Shown here one piece after another: positions 1 to 9,621 of a stretch of DNA of 64,000 nucleotides. Numbering within the stretch: the stretch's first letter is position 1; each line of letters opens with the position of its first letter. The position numbers and the translations under genes were made by a program. Source of the DNA: Bordetella hinzii LMG 13501 (lineage in GTDB: Bacteria; Pseudomonadota; Gammaproteobacteria; Burkholderiales; Burkholderiaceae_B); assembly GCF_001548475.1 (NCBI RefSeq), contig NZ_LRUJ01000013.1, positions 45,802 through 109,801 of the forward strand, in the 5' to 3' direction. The notes below the pieces were generated by a model, which ran no database searches, was not told the DNA's origin, and saw nothing but the letters and a program-made list of their open reading frames with translations.

Positions 1-1411
1 GGAAGTCTTCATGCCCCTGGACTTCATCATCGGCGGCGCCGCAATGGCGGGCCAGGGCTGGCGCATGCTCATGGAATGCCTGGCCGCGGGCCGCTCCATC
101 TCGCTGCCCTCGTCGAACACGGGCATGTCGCAGCTCACCGCCCGCGCGGTGGGCGGCTATGCGCGCGTGCGCAGCCAGTTCCAGGTGCCGGTGGGCAAGT
201 TCGAGGGGGTGGAAGAAGCGCTGGCGCGCATCGGCGGCCATACCTATGCCATGGACGCGGCGCGCGTCATGACCGCGGGCGCCATCGACCTCGGCGAGCG
301 CCCCTCGGTGGTCTCGGCCATCGTCAAATACCACGTCACCGAGCGCGCCCGCCAGGTCGTCAATGACGGCATGGACATCATCGGCGGCAAAGGCATCTGC
401 CTGGGCCCGTCCAACTTCCTGGGGCGCGCCTATCAGCAGCTGCCCATCGGCATCACGGTCGAAGGCGCCAATATCCTGACCCGCAGCCTCATCATCTTCG
501 GCCAGGGCGCGATCCGCTGCCATCCGCATGTGCTCGACGAAATGCGCGCCGCGCAGAACCCCAAGGCCGACGAGGGCCTGCTGGCCTTCGACCGGGCGTT
601 CTGGGCCCATGTGCGCTTTGTATCGGCCAACACGCTGCGCGCCCTGGGCGGCTCGCTGACCGCCGGCCGCCTGAACCGCGCGCCCGGACAGGCCGATGCG
701 GCCATGCGGCCCTACTACCGCCAGCTCGGCCGCCTGTCGGCCGCCTTCGCGCTTCTCAGCGACAGCTGCATGCTGCTGTTGGGCGGCAGCCTGAAGCGGC
801 GCGAAAGCCTGTCGGCCCGGCTGGGCGACGTCCTGGCGCAGATGTACCTGGCCAGCGCGGTCCTCAAGCGCTTTGAAGACCAGGGACGCCAGGCCGAGGA
901 TCTGCCGCTGGCGCACTGGGCGGTCCAGGATGCGCTATGGCGCGCGCAGGAGGCCTTCTTCGGTGTGCTGGAGAACCTGCCCAATCGCTGGATGGCGGCC
1001 GGCGTGCGCCTCATCGCCTTTCCCTGGGGCCGGCCCTGGAAACGGCCATCCGACCGTCTGGGGCGGCAAGTGGCCCGGCTGCTGATCGCGCCGGGCGGCG
1101 CGCGCGACCGGCTCACCGCCAATTGCTTCCTTCCCGCCGACGCCCGCGAGCCGGTCGCCGCCATCGAGGCGGCGCTGGCGGCCACGCTGCAGGCCGAGGC
1201 CATCGAGGCGCGCGTGCGCCAGTTGCAGAAAAGCGGCACGCTGGGCGCCAACCCCAAGGCCAATGTGCGCGACATCGCCACGGCGGCCTTCGAGGCCGGC
1301 GCGCTGGGGCAGGAGGACCATGCCATCATGCAAAAGCGCAATACCCTGCGCGACCAGGTCGTGAAGGTCGACGACTTCCCCTTCGACCTGGGCCGCGCGC
1401 CCACCGCCTGA
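1..1411 (+). CDS. fadE: Acyl-CoA dehydrogenase FadE, C-terminal part (5' end outside window)
   Basis: Open from the left edge, so only about 469 C-terminal residues are visible; E. coli FadE has 814. FadE makes the FAD-dependent first step of beta-oxidation, acyl-CoA to trans-2-enoyl-CoA. The visible part starts inside the dehydrogenase core (PLDFIIGG, AGQGWRMLMECL) and carries the active-site stretch TVEGANILTRSL and FGQGAIRCHP, both highly FadE-like. The remaining ~270 residues fit the FadE-specific C-terminal domain (DUF1974). It is the first visible gene of a collinear fad cluster; the thiolase starts 10 nt after its TGA. Confidence 0.93.
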   Translation, partial: EVFMPLDFIIGGAAMAGQGWRMLMECLAAGRSISLPSSNTGMSQLTARAVGGYARVRSQFQVPVGKFEGVEEALARIGGHTYAMDAARVMTAGAIDLGERPSVVSAIVKYHVTERARQVVNDGMDIIGGKGICLGPSNFLGRAYQQLPIGITVEGANILTRSLIIFGQGAIRCHPHVLDEMRAAQNPKADEGLLAFDRAFWAHVRFVSANTLRALGGSLTAGRLNRAPGQADAAMRPYYRQLGRLSAAFALLSDSCMLLLGGSLKRRESLSARLGDVLAQMYLASAVLKRFEDQGRQAEDLPLAHWAVQDALWRAQEAFFGVLENLPNRWMAAGVRLIAFPWGRPWKRPSDRLGRQVARLLIAPGGARDRLTANCFLPADAREPVAAIEAALAATLQAEAIEARVRQLQKSGTLGANPKANVRDIATAAFEAGALGQEDHAIMQKRNTLRDQVVKVDDFPFDLGRAPTA

Positions 1412-1421
1412 GGAATTCGCC

Positions 1422-2714
1422 ATGGCTTTCGAACCGGTTTATGTCGTCGACGGCGCCCGCTCGCCCTTCCTGAAGGCCCGCACCGGGCCCGGGCCCTTCG
1501 CGGCCTCGGACCTGGCCGTGCAGGCCGGCCGCGCGCTGCTGCTGCGCCAGCCTTTCTCCCCCACTGACCTTGACGAGGTCGTCATCGGCTGCGCCGCGCC
1601 TTCACCCGAGGAGGTCAATATCGGGCGCGTCATCGGCCTGCGCCTGGGCTGCGGCCACCGCGTGCCGGGCTGGACCGTGCAGCGCAACTGCGCCTCGGGC
1701 ATGCAGGCCCTGGACAGCGCCATCGCCAACATCCAGCTCGGGCGCAGCGCGCTGGTGCTGGCCGGCGGCACCGACGCACTGTCGCGCGCGCCGCTGCTGT
1801 TCTCCGACGAGATGGCTGGCTGGCTCGCCCAGTGGTTCGCGGCCCGCGGCCTGGGCGCGCGCCTGACGCTCATCGGCAAGCTGCGCCCGCGCTATCTGGC
1901 GCCCGTGATCGGCCTGCTCAAGGGACTGACCGACCCGGTCGTCGGCCTGTCCATGGGCCAGACGGCCGAAAACCTCGCCACCCGCTTCGGCATCGACCGC
2001 GCCATGATGGACGCCTATTCGGCGCGCAGCCACGAGCGGGTGCTGGCCGCGCGGGAAGCGGGCCGCCTGACGGAAATCCAACCCCTGGCCGACGGCCAGG
2101 GCAGGCTCTACCCGGCCGACGACGGTGTGCGCGCGGATTCCAGCATCGACAAGCTGGCGCGGCTCAAGCCGGTGTTCGACAAACCGTTCGGCAATGTGAC
2201 CGCGGGCAACAGCTCCCAGGTCAGCGACGGCGCGGCACTGCTGCTGCTGGCCTCCGAAGCCGCGGTGCGGCACTGGAAACTGCGGCCCATCGGGCGCATC
2301 CTCGACAGCCAATGGGCCGGGCTGGATCCGGCCCAGATGGGCCTGGGACCGGTCCACGCGGCCACGCCCATCCTGCAACGCCACGGCCTGGCGCTCAACG
2401 ACCTGGACCTGTGGGAGATCAACGAGGCCTTCGCCGCCCAGGTGCTGGCCTGCCAGGCCGCCTGGCAGGACGAGGCCTATTGCCGTGAACACTTCGGCAC
2501 GCCGGCCTGGGGCGCGCTGGATCCCGAACGCCTGAACGTCGACGGCGGCGCCATCGCCATCGGCCACCCGGTCGGCGCCTCGGGGGCACGCATCGTGCTG
2601 CACCTCCTGCAGGCCCTGCGCGCGCGCGGCCTGAAACGCGGCATGGCCGCCATCTGCATCGGCGGCGGCCAAGGCGGCGCCATGCTGGTCGAAACCCTGG
2701 AGGATGCGTCATGA
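1422..2714 (+). CDS. fadI: Acetyl-CoA C-acyltransferase, FadI-type thiolase
   Basis: 430-residue thiolase that cleaves 3-ketoacyl-CoA. Visible catalytic residues are Cys90 (NCASGMQ), His382 (GHPVGASGAR) and Cys412 (CIGGGQGG). Before the His motif lies an extra loop of about 30 residues (CREHFGTPAWGALDPERLN), as in FadI and mitochondrial trifunctional beta subunits and unlike the shorter FadA. A GAGGAA ribosome site overlaps the fadE stop. The 3' end overlaps the next ATG by four bases (ATGA), so it is translationally coupled to the hydratase/dehydrogenase it should form a complex with. The FadI rather than FadA assignment rests on the loop and partner. Confidence 0.9.
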   Translation: MAFEPVYVVDGARSPFLKARTGPGPFAASDLAVQAGRALLLRQPFSPTDLDEVVIGCAAPSPEEVNIGRVIGLRLGCGHRVPGWTVQRNCASGMQALDSAIANIQLGRSALVLAGGTDALSRAPLLFSDEMAGWLAQWFAARGLGARLTLIGKLRPRYLAPVIGLLKGLTDPVVGLSMGQTAENLATRFGIDRAMMDAYSARSHERVLAAREAGRLTEIQPLADGQGRLYPADDGVRADSSIDKLARLKPVFDKPFGNVTAGNSSQVSDGAALLLLASEAAVRHWKLRPIGRILDSQWAGLDPAQMGLGPVHAATPILQRHGLALNDLDLWEINEAFAAQVLACQAAWQDEAYCREHFGTPAWGALDPERLNVDGGAIAIGHPVGASGARIVLHLLQALRARGLKRGMAAICIGGGQGGAMLVETLEDAS

Positions 2715-4669
2715 GCGCCACCCCGCAATGGCAACACTGGCGTCTGGAGATCGAGGCCGGCGGCCTGGCCTGGCTGGTCCTGGACCGCGCCGGCTCCAGC
2801 GTGAACGCCCTGTCGGCCGAGGTCATGGCCGAATTGTCCCTGGTGCTCGATCATCTCGACACCGCCCCGCCCAAGGGCTTGATCATCCGCTCGGCCAAGC
2901 CCGGCGGCTTCGTGGTGGGCGCCGACATCGACGAATTCGCCGGCCTGGAGACCGCCGAGGACGCGCGCGCCCTGGTCGAGCGCGGCTGGCGGCTGTTCGG
3001 CCGGCTGGCCGGCGTGCCTTATCCGACCCTGGCCCTGATCCATGGGCTGTGCCTGGGCGGCGGCCTGGAGCTCGCCCTGGCCTGCCGCTACCGGCTGGTC
3101 GCCGACGATCCCGGCACCGCCCTCGCGCTGCCCGAGGTCATGCTGGGCATCTTTCCGGGCTGGGGCGGCATGCTGCGCCTGCCCGCGCTGATCGGCGCGC
3201 CAGCGGCGCTGGACATGATGCTGACCGGCCGGCGCGTGGACGCCCGGCGCGCGGCCGCGCTAGGCCTGGCCGATGCGCGCGTGCCCGAGCGGCTGCTGCG
3301 CCAGGCGGCCCGCCAGACCGTGTTGTCCGGCCGCCCGCCGCGCCGCGCGCGCGGCATCGCCGCCCTGAGCAATCAGTGGCCGCTGCGCGGCATCATTGCC
3401 GGGCGGGCGCGCAAGACCATCGCGCGCAAAGACCCGCAGGGGCATTACCCCGCGCCCCCGGCCATCGTCGAGATCTGGGAGCGCCACCAAGGCAACGCGC
3501 TGCAGGCCCCGCACCTGCTCGCGCGCATTATCCAGTCGCCCACCGCCCGCAACCTGCTGCGCGTCTTCCGCCTGCAGGAGCGCCTGAAGGCGCATGCCCG
3601 CGGCGAATCGGGCATCGGCCACGTGCATGTGATCGGCGCCGGCGTCATGGGAGGCGACATCGCCGCCTGGTGCGCCTACAAGGGCCTGAGCGTGACCCTG
3701 CAGGACACCACGATGGAACGCATCGCGCCAGCGCTCAAGCGCGCCGGCGCCCTCTTCGGGCGGCGCCTGAAAGACCGGCGCGCCGCCCGCGCGGCCTTCG
3801 ACCGCCTCATCCCCGACCCCCAGGGCGCCGGCGTGGCGCGCGCCGACCTGGTCATCGAAGCCATCACCGAGCAGGTCGAGGCCAAGCAGGCCCTCTACCG
3901 GCAGATCGAGCCGCGCCTCAAGCCGGGCGCGCTGCTGGCCACCAATACCTCCAGCCTGTCGCTGGCCACGCTGCGCGAAGGCCTGGCCGACCCGTTGCGC
4001 CTGGTGGGCGTGCATTTCTTCAATCCGGTGGCCAGGATGCCGCTGGTCGAAGTGATCGCCGCCCCCGGCAGCGAAGCGGCGCAGGCGCGCGCCTGCGCCT
4101 TCGTGGGGCAGCTGGGCAAGCTGCCCCTGCCTGTGCGCGATGCGCCGGGTTTTCTGGTCAATGCGGTGCTGGCTCCCTACATGCTGGAAGCCATGCGCTG
4201 CGTGGACGAAAGGCTCGCGCCCGACACCATCGACGCGGCAATGACCGCCTTCGGCATGCCCATGGGCCCCTTGGAGCTGGCCGACACAGTGGGGCTGGAC
4301 ATCGCGCTGGCGGCGGGCCGCCAATTGGCCGGCCAGGCCGAGCCGCCCTCCTGCCTTGCCCAGCGCGTGGCGCGCGGCGAGCTCGGGCGCAAGACGGGCC
4401 GCGGCTTTTACCGCTGGCAGGATGACAGGCCGCAGCGCGGCCGCGCGGATCGCGCGCCGCCCGGCCTGGCGCAGCGGCTGATCACGCCCCTCATCGACCG
4501 CGCCCAGGCCCTGGTGGATGCAGGCATCGTGGCCGGTGCCGACCTCGCCGATGCCGGCGTGATCTTCGGCACTGGCTTCGCCCCCTTTACCGGCGGCCCT
4601 TTGCACTACCGCCAGTCCCAGGCCGGTGACCACATCCGGCCCGATGCTTCCTCGCAGCCCCCACAATAA
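2711..4669 (+). CDS. fadJ: Fatty oxidation complex alpha subunit, enoyl-CoA hydratase / 3-hydroxyacyl-CoA dehydrogenase (FadJ type)
   Basis: 652-residue bifunctional enzyme. The N-terminal crotonase domain has both catalytic glutamates, Glu120 (GGGLELA) and Glu142 (LPEVMLGIFPGWGG). The NAD-binding Rossmann fold begins near residue 303 (HVIGAGVMGGDIA), and the dehydrogenase His lies in VHFFNPVARMP near 434. The C-terminal dehydrogenase domain includes GFLVNAVLAPYM and a second half-domain (GTGFAPFTGGPLHY). At 652 aa it is shorter than E. coli FadJ (714). It follows the thiolase with ATGA overlap and precedes fadL by 20 nt, so it is in the same operon. Confidence 0.92.
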   Translation: MSATPQWQHWRLEIEAGGLAWLVLDRAGSSVNALSAEVMAELSLVLDHLDTAPPKGLIIRSAKPGGFVVGADIDEFAGLETAEDARALVERGWRLFGRLAGVPYPTLALIHGLCLGGGLELALACRYRLVADDPGTALALPEVMLGIFPGWGGMLRLPALIGAPAALDMMLTGRRVDARRAAALGLADARVPERLLRQAARQTVLSGRPPRRARGIAALSNQWPLRGIIAGRARKTIARKDPQGHYPAPPAIVEIWERHQGNALQAPHLLARIIQSPTARNLLRVFRLQERLKAHARGESGIGHVHVIGAGVMGGDIAAWCAYKGLSVTLQDTTMERIAPALKRAGALFGRRLKDRRAARAAFDRLIPDPQGAGVARADLVIEAITEQVEAKQALYRQIEPRLKPGALLATNTSSLSLATLREGLADPLRLVGVHFFNPVARMPLVEVIAAPGSEAAQARACAFVGQLGKLPLPVRDAPGFLVNAVLAPYMLEAMRCVDERLAPDTIDAAMTAFGMPMGPLELADTVGLDIALAAGRQLAGQAEPPSCLAQRVARGELGRKTGRGFYRWQDDRPQRGRADRAPPGLAQRLITPLIDRAQALVDAGIVAGADLADAGVIFGTGFAPFTGGPLHYRQSQAGDHIRPDASSQPPQ

Positions 4670-4689
4670 ACATCCGGAGACTATCCACC

Positions 4690-5982
4690 ATGACTCGACG
4701 CATCCTCGCCTTGAAGACCCTGGTCGCCGCCCTGGCCGGCCTGGGCGCGACGCTGGCCCACGCCGCCGGCTTCCAATTGCTGGAACAGAACGCCAGCGGC
4801 CTGGGCAACGCCTACGCCGGCTCGGGGGCCAATCCGGAAAACGCCAGCATCATGTACTACAACCCGGCCGGCCTGACCTATCTGCCCGGCGTGTCGGTCA
4901 GCGCGGGCATCAACGCCATCCGGCCGTCCTTCAAGTTCAAGGACAACGGCAACAGCCGCAATCCGACGGCGCTGGGCGGCGGCATCCCCACGGGCGGCAA
5001 TGGCGGGGACGCGGGCAACTGGGGCTATGTGCCCAACTTCTATCTGTCGTGGCAGGTGACCGAAAAATGGTATCTGGGCCTGGGCGTGGGCGCGCCCTTC
5101 GGCCTGATGACCAAATACGACGAGGGCTGGGCAGGCCAATACCACTCCAATAAATTCGACATCAAGACCATCAACATCAACCCCACGGTAGCCTACAAGG
5201 TCAATGACATGTTCTCGCTGGGCGCGGGCCTGAACTGGCAGCGCATCGACGCCGAGTACAAGAAAAAGACCGTGGTGCCGGTCGGTCCGCTGGTCACCAC
5301 GGGCGATGCCACGCTCAATATGGACGGCGACGCCTGGGGCTGGAACATCGGCATGATGCTGCAGCCGACCGAAGCCACCCGCATCGGCCTGTCCTACCGC
5401 TCCAAGATCCGCCAGACCGCCACCGGCACGACCGACGTCGACAACATCCGCACGCCGCTGGGCATGCGCAGCGCCTCCTACGACGCCAAGGCCAAGGTGG
5501 ACCTGCCCGACACCCTGCTCCTGAGCGTGAGCCACCAGCTGAACGAAAAATGGCAGCTGCTGGGCGATATCTCCTGGACCGGCTGGAGCAGCATCCCCCA
5601 GCTCCGGATCCAGAACGACGGCGCGGGCACCGACGCACTGCCGCTCAATTTCCGCGACAGCTGGCGCGTAGCCCTGGGCGCGACCTATAAATTCGCCGAA
5701 CAATGGAAATGGAAGTTCGGCGTGGCCTTCGACCAATCGCCGGTCTACAAGGCCAGCGACCGTCCGGCCTCGCTGCCCGACAATGATCGCTGGTGGTTCT
5801 CGACCGGTGTCCAGTACCTGGTCAGCAAGGACACGACCATCGATCTGGGCTATACCTATCTCTATGTGCGGGATTCCAGCATCGATTCCACATCCGGCAA
5901 CGCGCTGACCAAGGGCCGGGTCGCGGGCGATTACAGCAGCAAGGGCAACATCATCGGCCTGCAAGTCTCGACCCGCTTCTGA
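4690..5982 (+). CDS. fadL: Long-chain fatty acid outer-membrane transporter, FadL family
   Basis: 430 residues. A signal peptide ends around residue 25 (LAHA/AGF), and the mature N terminus AGFQLLEQNASGLGNAYAG matches the E. coli FadL plug start (AGFQLNEFSSSGLGRAYSG). The rest is alternating beta-strand sequence with aromatic girdles and a terminal Phe (LQVSTRF), as expected for a 14-stranded barrel. It should let fatty acids diffuse laterally through the outer membrane. GGAG lies 10-14 nt before the ATG. Its position between two alpha-subunit genes ties uptake directly to beta-oxidation. Confidence 0.93.
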   Translation: MTRRILALKTLVAALAGLGATLAHAAGFQLLEQNASGLGNAYAGSGANPENASIMYYNPAGLTYLPGVSVSAGINAIRPSFKFKDNGNSRNPTALGGGIPTGGNGGDAGNWGYVPNFYLSWQVTEKWYLGLGVGAPFGLMTKYDEGWAGQYHSNKFDIKTININPTVAYKVNDMFSLGAGLNWQRIDAEYKKKTVVPVGPLVTTGDATLNMDGDAWGWNIGMMLQPTEATRIGLSYRSKIRQTATGTTDVDNIRTPLGMRSASYDAKAKVDLPDTLLLSVSHQLNEKWQLLGDISWTGWSSIPQLRIQNDGAGTDALPLNFRDSWRVALGATYKFAEQWKWKFGVAFDQSPVYKASDRPASLPDNDRWWFSTGVQYLVSKDTTIDLGYTYLYVRDSSIDSTSGNALTKGRVAGDYSSKGNIIGLQVSTRF

Positions 5983-6033
5983 GGCCAGGAGCCGGGCGGC
6001 GGGAGCCGCCCGGCGCAACGACAGGAGGTTTTC

Positions 6034-8418
6034 GTGAGTACGTTCACCGTCAAGCATGCCGCCGTCCTCGGGGCGGGCGTCATGGGCGCGCAGATCGCCG
6101 CGCATCTGGCCAACGCCGGCATTCCCGTCACGCTGTTCGACCTGACCGCCAAGGAAGGGCCGCGCAACGGCGTGGTCGAGCGGGCGCTGGCCGGGCTGCG
6201 CAAGCTGGAACCGGCGCCCCTGGCACGCCCGGACCGCCTGGCCCTGATTTCACCGGCCAACTATGACGATGACCTGGCCCGCCTGGAACAGTGCGATCTC
6301 GTCATCGAGGCCATCGCCGAACGGCTGGACTGGAAAACCGAGCTCTATCACCGCATCGCGCCGCACGTGGCGCCCGGTGCCATCCTGGCTTCCAACACCT
6401 CGGGCCTGTCCATCAATACCCTGGCCGGCGCCCTGCCCGAGGCCCTGCGTCCGCGCTTTTGCGGCGTGCATTTCTTCAATCCGCCGCGCTATATGCGCCT
6501 GGTGGAAATCATCGCCACAGCCCACACCCAGCCCGAGGTGCTGGACCATCTCGAAACCTGGCTGACCTCGCGCCTGGGCAAGGGCGTGATCCGCGCGCTG
6601 GACACGCCCAACTTCGTGGCCAACCGCATCGGCGTGTTCGCCATCCTGGCCGCGCTGCATCACACGCAGCGCCTGGGCCTGGGTTTTGACGAGGTGGACG
6701 CGCTCACCGGCCCGCGCCTGGGCCGTCCCAAGAGCGCCACCTACCGCACCGCCGACGTAGTAGGCCTGGACACCCTGGCCCATGTCGTGGGCACCATGCG
6801 CGACCATCTGCCGCAAGATCCCTGGCATGGTTATTTCGGGGTGCCCGCCTGGCTGCAAGCCCTGATAGACCAGGGCGCGCTGGGACAGAAAAGCGGCGCG
6901 GGCGTCTACAAGAAGGTTGGCAAGGACATCCTGGTGCTGGACCCGTCCACCGGGCAATACCGCCCCTCGGCCGGCAAGATCACGCCGGCCGTGGAGGCCA
7001 TCCTCAAAGAGCGCGACCCGGCCAAGCGCCTGGCCGCGCTGCGCGCCAGCCCGGAGCCGCAAGCCCAGTTCGTCTGGAGCCTGCTGCGCGACACCTTTCA
7101 TTACAGCGCCGTGCACCTGGCCGACGTGGCCGACAATGCGCGCGACCTGGACCTGGCCATGCGCTGGGGCTTCGGCTGGGCGCAAGGGCCGTTCGAGACC
7201 TGGCAGGCGGCCGGCTGGAAGGCGCTGGCCCAGGCCATCGCCGAGGATGTCGCGGCCGGGCGCGCCATGAGCGCCGTCCCCCTGCCCGACTGGGTCGCGG
7301 CGCGCGACGGCGTGCACAGCGATGCCGGCTCCTGGTCCGCCCGCGCGCAGGCGCTGCGGCCGCGTTCCGCCCTGCCCGTCTATCGGCGCCAACTGGTCGC
7401 CGAGCGGCTGGTGGGCGAGGCGCCCGCGCCGCGCGGCACCACGATCTGGGAAAACGAAGGCGTGCGCCTGTGGCAGCTGCCCGGCCAGGACAGCGGGCTG
7501 GCCATCCTGTCGCTGACCTCCAAGATGCACACGCTGGGCAGCGAAGTGCTGCAAGGCATACAGGAGGCGGTGGCGCGCGCCGAGCGCGGCTTCGACGGCC
7601 TGGTCTTCTGGCATGAAGCCCCCTTTGCCGTGGGCGCCAACCTCGAACAGGTCTACCAGGCCTGCCAGGCCGGGCAGTTCGACATGCTGGAGGCCATGGT
7701 CGAGAAGTTCCAGCGCACCTCGCTCTGCCTGCAGCAAGCCAGCATCCCCGTGGTGGCGGCCGTGCAGGGCATGGCCCTGGGCGGCGGCTGCGAATTTCTC
7801 ATGCGCGCCAGCCATCGCGTGCTGGCGCTGGAGAGCTATATCGGCCTGGTCGAGGCCGGCGTGGGGCTGATCCCGGCCGGCGGCGGCAGCGCCTTCCTGG
7901 CCGGCCGGGCCGCCGACCTGGCGCAGGCCACCGCCACGCCCAATGAAGTCTTCCCCTATCTGCAGCCGGTGTTCCAGAACATCGCCACCGCCCAGGTCAG
8001 CAAGAGCGCGCTGCAGGCGGTGTCCATGGCTTATGCCCAGGCCCAGGACATCATCGCCTTCCATCCGGACGAGCTGCTGTGGATCGCGCTGCGCGTGGCG
8101 CGCGCGGCGGCCGACGCCGGCCACGTGCCGCGCCGGCCGCGCGCGGCCATCCCCGTGGCCGGCCGCAGCGGCATCGCCAACTTCGAGATGGTGCTGGTGA
8201 ACATGCGCGCCGGCGGCATGATCAGCGCCCATGACTTCCGCGTGGCGCGCAGCGCCGCCGTGGCCTTGTGCGGCGGCGAGGTCGAGGCCGGCACCATGGT
8301 CGACGAGGAATGGATGCTCGCGGTGGAGCGGCGCGAATTCGTGGCGCTGCTGCGCACGCCCGAGACCCAGGCCCGCATCCGCCACACCCTGGACACCGGC
8401 AAGCCGCTGCGCAACTGA
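6034..8418 (+). CDS. 3-hydroxyacyl-CoA dehydrogenase / enoyl-CoA hydratase with reversed domain order (FadN-like)
   Basis: 794 residues from a GTG start preceded by a strong AGGAGG. Unlike the upstream alpha subunit, the dehydrogenase comes first: Rossmann motif VLGAGVMGAQIA at residues 11-22 and VHFFNPPRYMRLVE near 147. The crotonase domain is C-terminal, with Glu587 (GGGCEF) and Glu607 (GLVEAGVGLIPAGGG). This architecture and length match Bacillus FadN and many proteobacterial homologues. It is followed by its own thiolase after 9 nt, so the cluster holds two complete alpha/beta sets. Likely differences in chain length or CoA-ester preference are inference. Confidence 0.92.
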   Translation: MSTFTVKHAAVLGAGVMGAQIAAHLANAGIPVTLFDLTAKEGPRNGVVERALAGLRKLEPAPLARPDRLALISPANYDDDLARLEQCDLVIEAIAERLDWKTELYHRIAPHVAPGAILASNTSGLSINTLAGALPEALRPRFCGVHFFNPPRYMRLVEIIATAHTQPEVLDHLETWLTSRLGKGVIRALDTPNFVANRIGVFAILAALHHTQRLGLGFDEVDALTGPRLGRPKSATYRTADVVGLDTLAHVVGTMRDHLPQDPWHGYFGVPAWLQALIDQGALGQKSGAGVYKKVGKDILVLDPSTGQYRPSAGKITPAVEAILKERDPAKRLAALRASPEPQAQFVWSLLRDTFHYSAVHLADVADNARDLDLAMRWGFGWAQGPFETWQAAGWKALAQAIAEDVAAGRAMSAVPLPDWVAARDGVHSDAGSWSARAQALRPRSALPVYRRQLVAERLVGEAPAPRGTTIWENEGVRLWQLPGQDSGLAILSLTSKMHTLGSEVLQGIQEAVARAERGFDGLVFWHEAPFAVGANLEQVYQACQAGQFDMLEAMVEKFQRTSLCLQQASIPVVAAVQGMALGGGCEFLMRASHRVLALESYIGLVEAGVGLIPAGGGSAFLAGRAADLAQATATPNEVFPYLQPVFQNIATAQVSKSALQAVSMAYAQAQDIIAFHPDELLWIALRVARAAADAGHVPRRPRAAIPVAGRSGIANFEMVLVNMRAGGMISAHDFRVARSAAVALCGGEVEAGTMVDEEWMLAVERREFVALLRTPETQARIRHTLDTGKPLRN

Positions 8419-8427
8419 GGAAACCGC

Positions 8428-9621
8428 ATGAGCCACACCGACGCCTATATCGTTGCCGCCACCCGCCTGCCCGTGGGCAAGCGCAACGGCATGTACGCCA
8501 CCACCCGCCCCGACGATATGCTGGCCGCCGCCCTGCGGGGCGCGCTGGCCCAAGTCCCCTCGCTGGACCCCGCCCTGATCGAGGACGTCATTGCGGGCTG
8601 CGCCATGCCCGAAGCCGAGCAGGGCATGAACGTCGCCCGCATGTCGCTGCTGCTGGCGGGGCTGCCGCAATCGGTCGCCGGCGTGACCGTCAACCGTTTT
8701 TGCGCCTCGGGCCTGCAGGCCGTGGCCGATGCCGCCGCCCGCATCCGCAATGGCGAAGCCGATGTCATGATAGGCGCGGGCACCGAGTCCATGAGCGCCA
8801 TGCCGCAGATCATGGGCAACAAGGTGGCCCTCAATCCGGCCATCTTCGCCCACGAGGAAACCCTGGGCATGGCCTATGGCATGGGCCTGACCGGCGAGCA
8901 AGTGGCCCAGCGCTGGAAGGTCTCGCGCGCCGACCAGGATGCCTTCGCGCTGGCCTCGCACCAGAAAGCCTGCGCGGCCATCGCGGCAGGCCACTTCCGC
9001 GCCGAGATCACCCCCTACAACATCGTCAAGCATCTGCCCGACGGGCACAGCGGGGCGGTACGCGCGACCGAGCGCCTGGCCGACACCGACGAAGGGCCGC
9101 GCCCGGACACATCCCTCGAAGCGCTGGCCCGCCTCAAGCCCGTCTTCGCCGCCGGCGGCAGCGTCACCGCCGGCAACAGCTCGCAGATGTCGGATGGGGC
9201 GGGCGCGGTCATCCTGGTCTCCGAACGCATGCTCAAGCAGTTCCAGCTGCGGCCCCTGGCGCGTTTCGTGAGCTTTTCGGTGGCCGGCGTGCCGCCCGAG
9301 ATCATGGGCATCGGCCCCATCGCCGCCGTGCCCAAGGCCCTGGCGCGCGCCGGCATCGCGCTGCAGGACATCGACTGGATCGAATTGAACGAAGCCTTTG
9401 CCGCGCAGTCGCTGGCGGTGATCCGCGATCTCGGCCTCGACCCGGCGCGCGTCAATCCGCTGGGCGGAGCGATCGCGCTGGGCCACCCGCTGGGCGCGAC
9501 CGGCGCGCTGCGCACCGCCACCGTGGTGCACGGGCTGCGCCGCAGCGGCGGCCGCTACGGCATGGTGACGATGTGCATCGGCACCGGCATGGGCGCGGCC
9601 GGCATCTTCGAGGCGCTCTAG
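8428..9621 (+). CDS. fadA: Acetyl-CoA C-acyltransferase, FadA-type thiolase
   Basis: 397-residue thiolase with all three active-site residues: Cys92 (NRFCASGLQAV), His353 (LGHPLGATGALR) and Cys383 (TMCIGTGMGAAG). It lacks the long loop of the first thiolase in this cluster and is of the compact FadA size. The ATG follows the preceding stop by 9 nt, with GAGGAAA as ribosome site. It probably pairs with the reversed-order dehydrogenase/hydratase just upstream. The next reading frame begins at the very next base after its TAG. Confidence 0.93.
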   Translation: MSHTDAYIVAATRLPVGKRNGMYATTRPDDMLAAALRGALAQVPSLDPALIEDVIAGCAMPEAEQGMNVARMSLLLAGLPQSVAGVTVNRFCASGLQAVADAAARIRNGEADVMIGAGTESMSAMPQIMGNKVALNPAIFAHEETLGMAYGMGLTGEQVAQRWKVSRADQDAFALASHQKACAAIAAGHFRAEITPYNIVKHLPDGHSGAVRATERLADTDEGPRPDTSLEALARLKPVFAAGGSVTAGNSSQMSDGAGAVILVSERMLKQFQLRPLARFVSFSVAGVPPEIMGIGPIAAVPKALARAGIALQDIDWIELNEAFAAQSLAVIRDLGLDPARVNPLGGAIALGHPLGATGALRTATVVHGLRRSGGRYGMVTMCIGTGMGAAGIFEAL

